From assembly GCF_004343775.1 (NCBI RefSeq), contig NZ_PTXL01000006.1:310001-374000 (forward strand): 64,000 nt of DNA, in the 5' to 3' direction. The position numbers were made by a program, and so were the translations under genes. Origin of the DNA: Burkholderia sp. SRS-46. GTDB lineage: Bacteria > Pseudomonadota > Gammaproteobacteria > Burkholderiales > Burkholderiaceae. The notes under the pieces are model-generated. The model did not search any database. It was not told the DNA's origin and saw only the letters and a program-made list of their open reading frames with translations. Positions 62,424-64,000 of the stretch are shown here, piece after piece (position 1 is the stretch's first letter; each line of letters begins with the position of its first letter).

Positions 62424-63896
62424 ATGTCTTTCGAATCCCTCGGCCTCGCCGAACCGCTCGTCAAGGCGGTCAATGAGCTGGGCTATACATCGCCCACCCC
62501 GATCCAGTCGCAGGCGATCCCCGCCGTGCTCGGCGGCGGCGACCTGCTCGCCGGCGCGCAAACCGGCACCGGCAAGACCGCCGGCTTCACGCTGCCGATC
62601 CTGCAGCGCCTGCACACCTTCTACGCGGAACACCACAACGCGAAGCGCGCGGTGCGCGCGCTGATCCTCACGCCGACGCGCGAACTCGCCGCCCAGGTCG
62701 AGGAGAGCGTGCGTGCGTACAGCAAGTACCTGAAGCTGCGCTCGACCGTGATGTTCGGCGGCGTCAGCATCAATCCGCAGATCGATGCGCTCCGGCGCGG
62801 CGTCGACATCGTCGTCGCGACGCCCGGGCGCCTGCTCGACCACATGCAGCAGAAGACGATCGACCTGTCGCAGCTCGACATCCTCGTGCTCGACGAGGCC
62901 GACCGGATGCTCGACATGGGCTTCATCCACGACATCAAGCGCGTGCTCGCGAAGCTGCCGCCGCGCCGCCAGAACCTGCTGTTCTCCGCGACCTTCTCCG
63001 ACGAGATCAAGGCGCTCGCCGACAACCTGCTCGATTCGCCGGCGCTGATCGAAGTCGCGCGCCGCAACACGACCGCCGAGTCGGTCGCGCAGAAGATCCA
63101 CCCGGTCGACCGCGACCGCAAGCGCGAGCTGCTCACCCACCTGATCCGCCAGCACAACTGGTTCCAGGTGCTGGTCTTCACGCGCACCAAGCACGGCGCG
63201 AACCGGCTCGCGGAGCAGTTGACCAAGGACGGCATCAGCGCGATGGCGATCCACGGCAACAAGAGCCAGTCGGCGCGCACGCGCGCGCTGGCGGAGTTCA
63301 AGAACAGCACGCTGCAGGTGCTGGTCGCGACCGACATCGCCGCGCGCGGCATCGACATCGACCAGCTGCCGCACGTGGTCAACTTCGACCTGCCGAACGT
63401 GCCGGAAGACTACGTGCACCGGATCGGCCGCACCGGCCGCGCGGGCGCGACCGGCGAAGCGGTGTCGCTGGTGTGCGTGGACGAGAAGCAGCTGCTGCGC
63501 GACATCGAGCGGCTGATCAAGCGCGAGATTCCGCAGGAAGTGATCGCGGGCTTCGAACCCGATCCGAACGCGAAGCCGGAGCCGATCCAGCAGCGCCGCG
63601 GCCAGCAGCCGCGCGCCGGTGGTGGCGGTGGCGGTGGTGGCGGCAATCGCGCGCCGCGCGGCGGCGCGTCAGGCCAGCCGGCCGCGAAGCGCGACGGCGC
63701 CGCGCAACCGAAGGCGGCCACGGCGAAGGCCGCGAAGCCGCGCACCTCGGGCAATGCGGGCAGCGGCGGCAACAGCGGGCGCCCGGGCAGCGGCGGCGGC
63801 GGCGGCGGCGGCGGCAATGCGGCCCGCCCCGCCAGCGGCAACGCCGCGCACGCGAACCGCAACCGTTCGTCGCGCAGCGGCCAGCGCGGTCACTGA
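62424..63896 (+). CDS. rhlE: DEAD-box RNA helicase, RhlE type
   Basis: The 490-residue helicase has motif Q region (YTSPTPIQSQAIP), Walker A AQTGTGKT, DEAD in VLDEADRMLD, SAT in LFSATFSDE, and motif VI HRIGRTGRAG. The C-terminal 110 residues are a low-complexity tail rich in Gly, Arg, Ala and Pro with runs of Gly, probably disordered and RNA-binding. RhlE proteins act in ribosome maturation and RNA decay. ATG at 62424. Its stop overlaps the stop of a convergent gene. Confidence 0.95.
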   Translation: MSFESLGLAEPLVKAVNELGYTSPTPIQSQAIPAVLGGGDLLAGAQTGTGKTAGFTLPILQRLHTFYAEHHNAKRAVRALILTPTRELAAQVEESVRAYSKYLKLRSTVMFGGVSINPQIDALRRGVDIVVATPGRLLDHMQQKTIDLSQLDILVLDEADRMLDMGFIHDIKRVLAKLPPRRQNLLFSATFSDEIKALADNLLDSPALIEVARRNTTAESVAQKIHPVDRDRKRELLTHLIRQHNWFQVLVFTRTKHGANRLAEQLTKDGISAMAIHGNKSQSARTRALAEFKNSTLQVLVATDIAARGIDIDQLPHVVNFDLPNVPEDYVHRIGRTGRAGATGEAVSLVCVDEKQLLRDIERLIKREIPQEVIAGFEPDPNAKPEPIQQRRGQQPRAGGGGGGGGGNRAPRGGASGQPAAKRDGAAQPKAATAKAAKPRTSGNAGSGGNSGRPGSGGGGGGGGNAARPASGNAAHANRNRSSRSGQRGH

Positions 63897-64000
63897 AGCC
63901 GCGCGGCTGCGTGCCGCAGGTGCTCGACCTGGCGTCGCCAGCGCTCGAGCACCGCGGTGCGCGCCCCTTCCAGCGCGAACGTGACGCCCGTCGCGAGACG
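63890..64000 (-). CDS. C-terminal fragment of an unidentified protein
   Basis: The minus strand is open across 36 codons from the right edge to a TGA at 63890-63892. The tail reads LATGVTFALEGARTAVLERW and then a basic end. Codon use and the convergent overlap with the helicase stop make a real gene likely. The fragment is too short to name. The rest lies beyond the window. Confidence 0.5.
   Translation of the reverse strand, partial: RLATGVTFALEGARTAVLERWRRQVEHLRHAAARLQ

Noticed and set aside
63610..63880. Repeats at the 3' end of the helicase gene as a tandem-repeat array or CRISPR
   Set aside because: They are Gly- and Ala-codon runs within the disordered tail of the helicase; there are no regular units or spacers.

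Overview
The window is a high-GC, gene-dense chromosomal segment that reads as a Burkholderia, most likely of the B. cepacia complex. The evidence is the codon style and a set of recognisable housekeeping genes: ilvE, waaF, moaC, pglL beside a pilin gene, sucCD, recA-recX, dgoD and an RhlE-type helicase. No rRNA, CRISPR array, insertion sequence, phage gene or replication origin was seen. One tRNA is present.

Layout. Positions 1-23,000 are mostly core genome: an azlC fragment, ilvE, a zinc-finger protein, the heptosyltransferase waaF, an NTF2-like protein, a YheT-type hydrolase, an M48 protease, moaC, a decayed DUF2939-like gene, exported proteins, the O-glycosylation ligase pglL with a type IV pilin, a TerC-family protein, sucD-sucC, a DUF2889 protein, recX-recA with a clear LexA box, a two-component system and an MHS-type transporter. 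A tRNA-Met with a good promoter and terminator lies at 23,055.

Positions 23,300-46,420 are an accessory block that looks like an undescribed biosynthetic gene cluster. It has two HxlR regulators and a divergent MFS exporter, then a [2Fe-2S] ferredoxin, a haem-oxygenase-like diiron enzyme, three consecutive ATP-grasp ligases, a second haem-oxygenase-like diiron enzyme and a PLP-dependent decarboxylase. Next come a NodU/CmcH-type carbamoyltransferase, a 692-residue SGNH protein, an amidohydrolase-like protein, an MFS exporter, a second 692-residue SGNH paralogue, another MFS exporter, a glutathione transferase, an SDR protein and an unknown protein. There is no NRPS or PKS. The gene set suggests an amino-acid-derived, ATP-grasp-assembled, oxidised and carbamoylated small molecule; this is inference. 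A palindrome, AGTTGCA-N3-TGCAACT, recurs at the cluster's control points (24,614; 25,971; 42,789; a variant at 33,869; degenerate copies at 23,305 and 33,833). At several sites it provides the -35 box of a promoter with 17-bp spacing. This suggests one regulon, probably run by the HxlR protein encoded at 24,035.

Positions 46,450-64,000 return to ordinary content: LysR and GlxA-type regulators, an isonitrile hydratase-like gene, a cupin, a PAAR protein, a MAPEG protein, a dicarboxylate symporter, a large penicillin-binding protein, GFA and DUF1272 proteins, a GntR-dgoD pair, a CopD-like protein, two c-type cytochromes, an RhlE helicase and the 3' end of one more gene.
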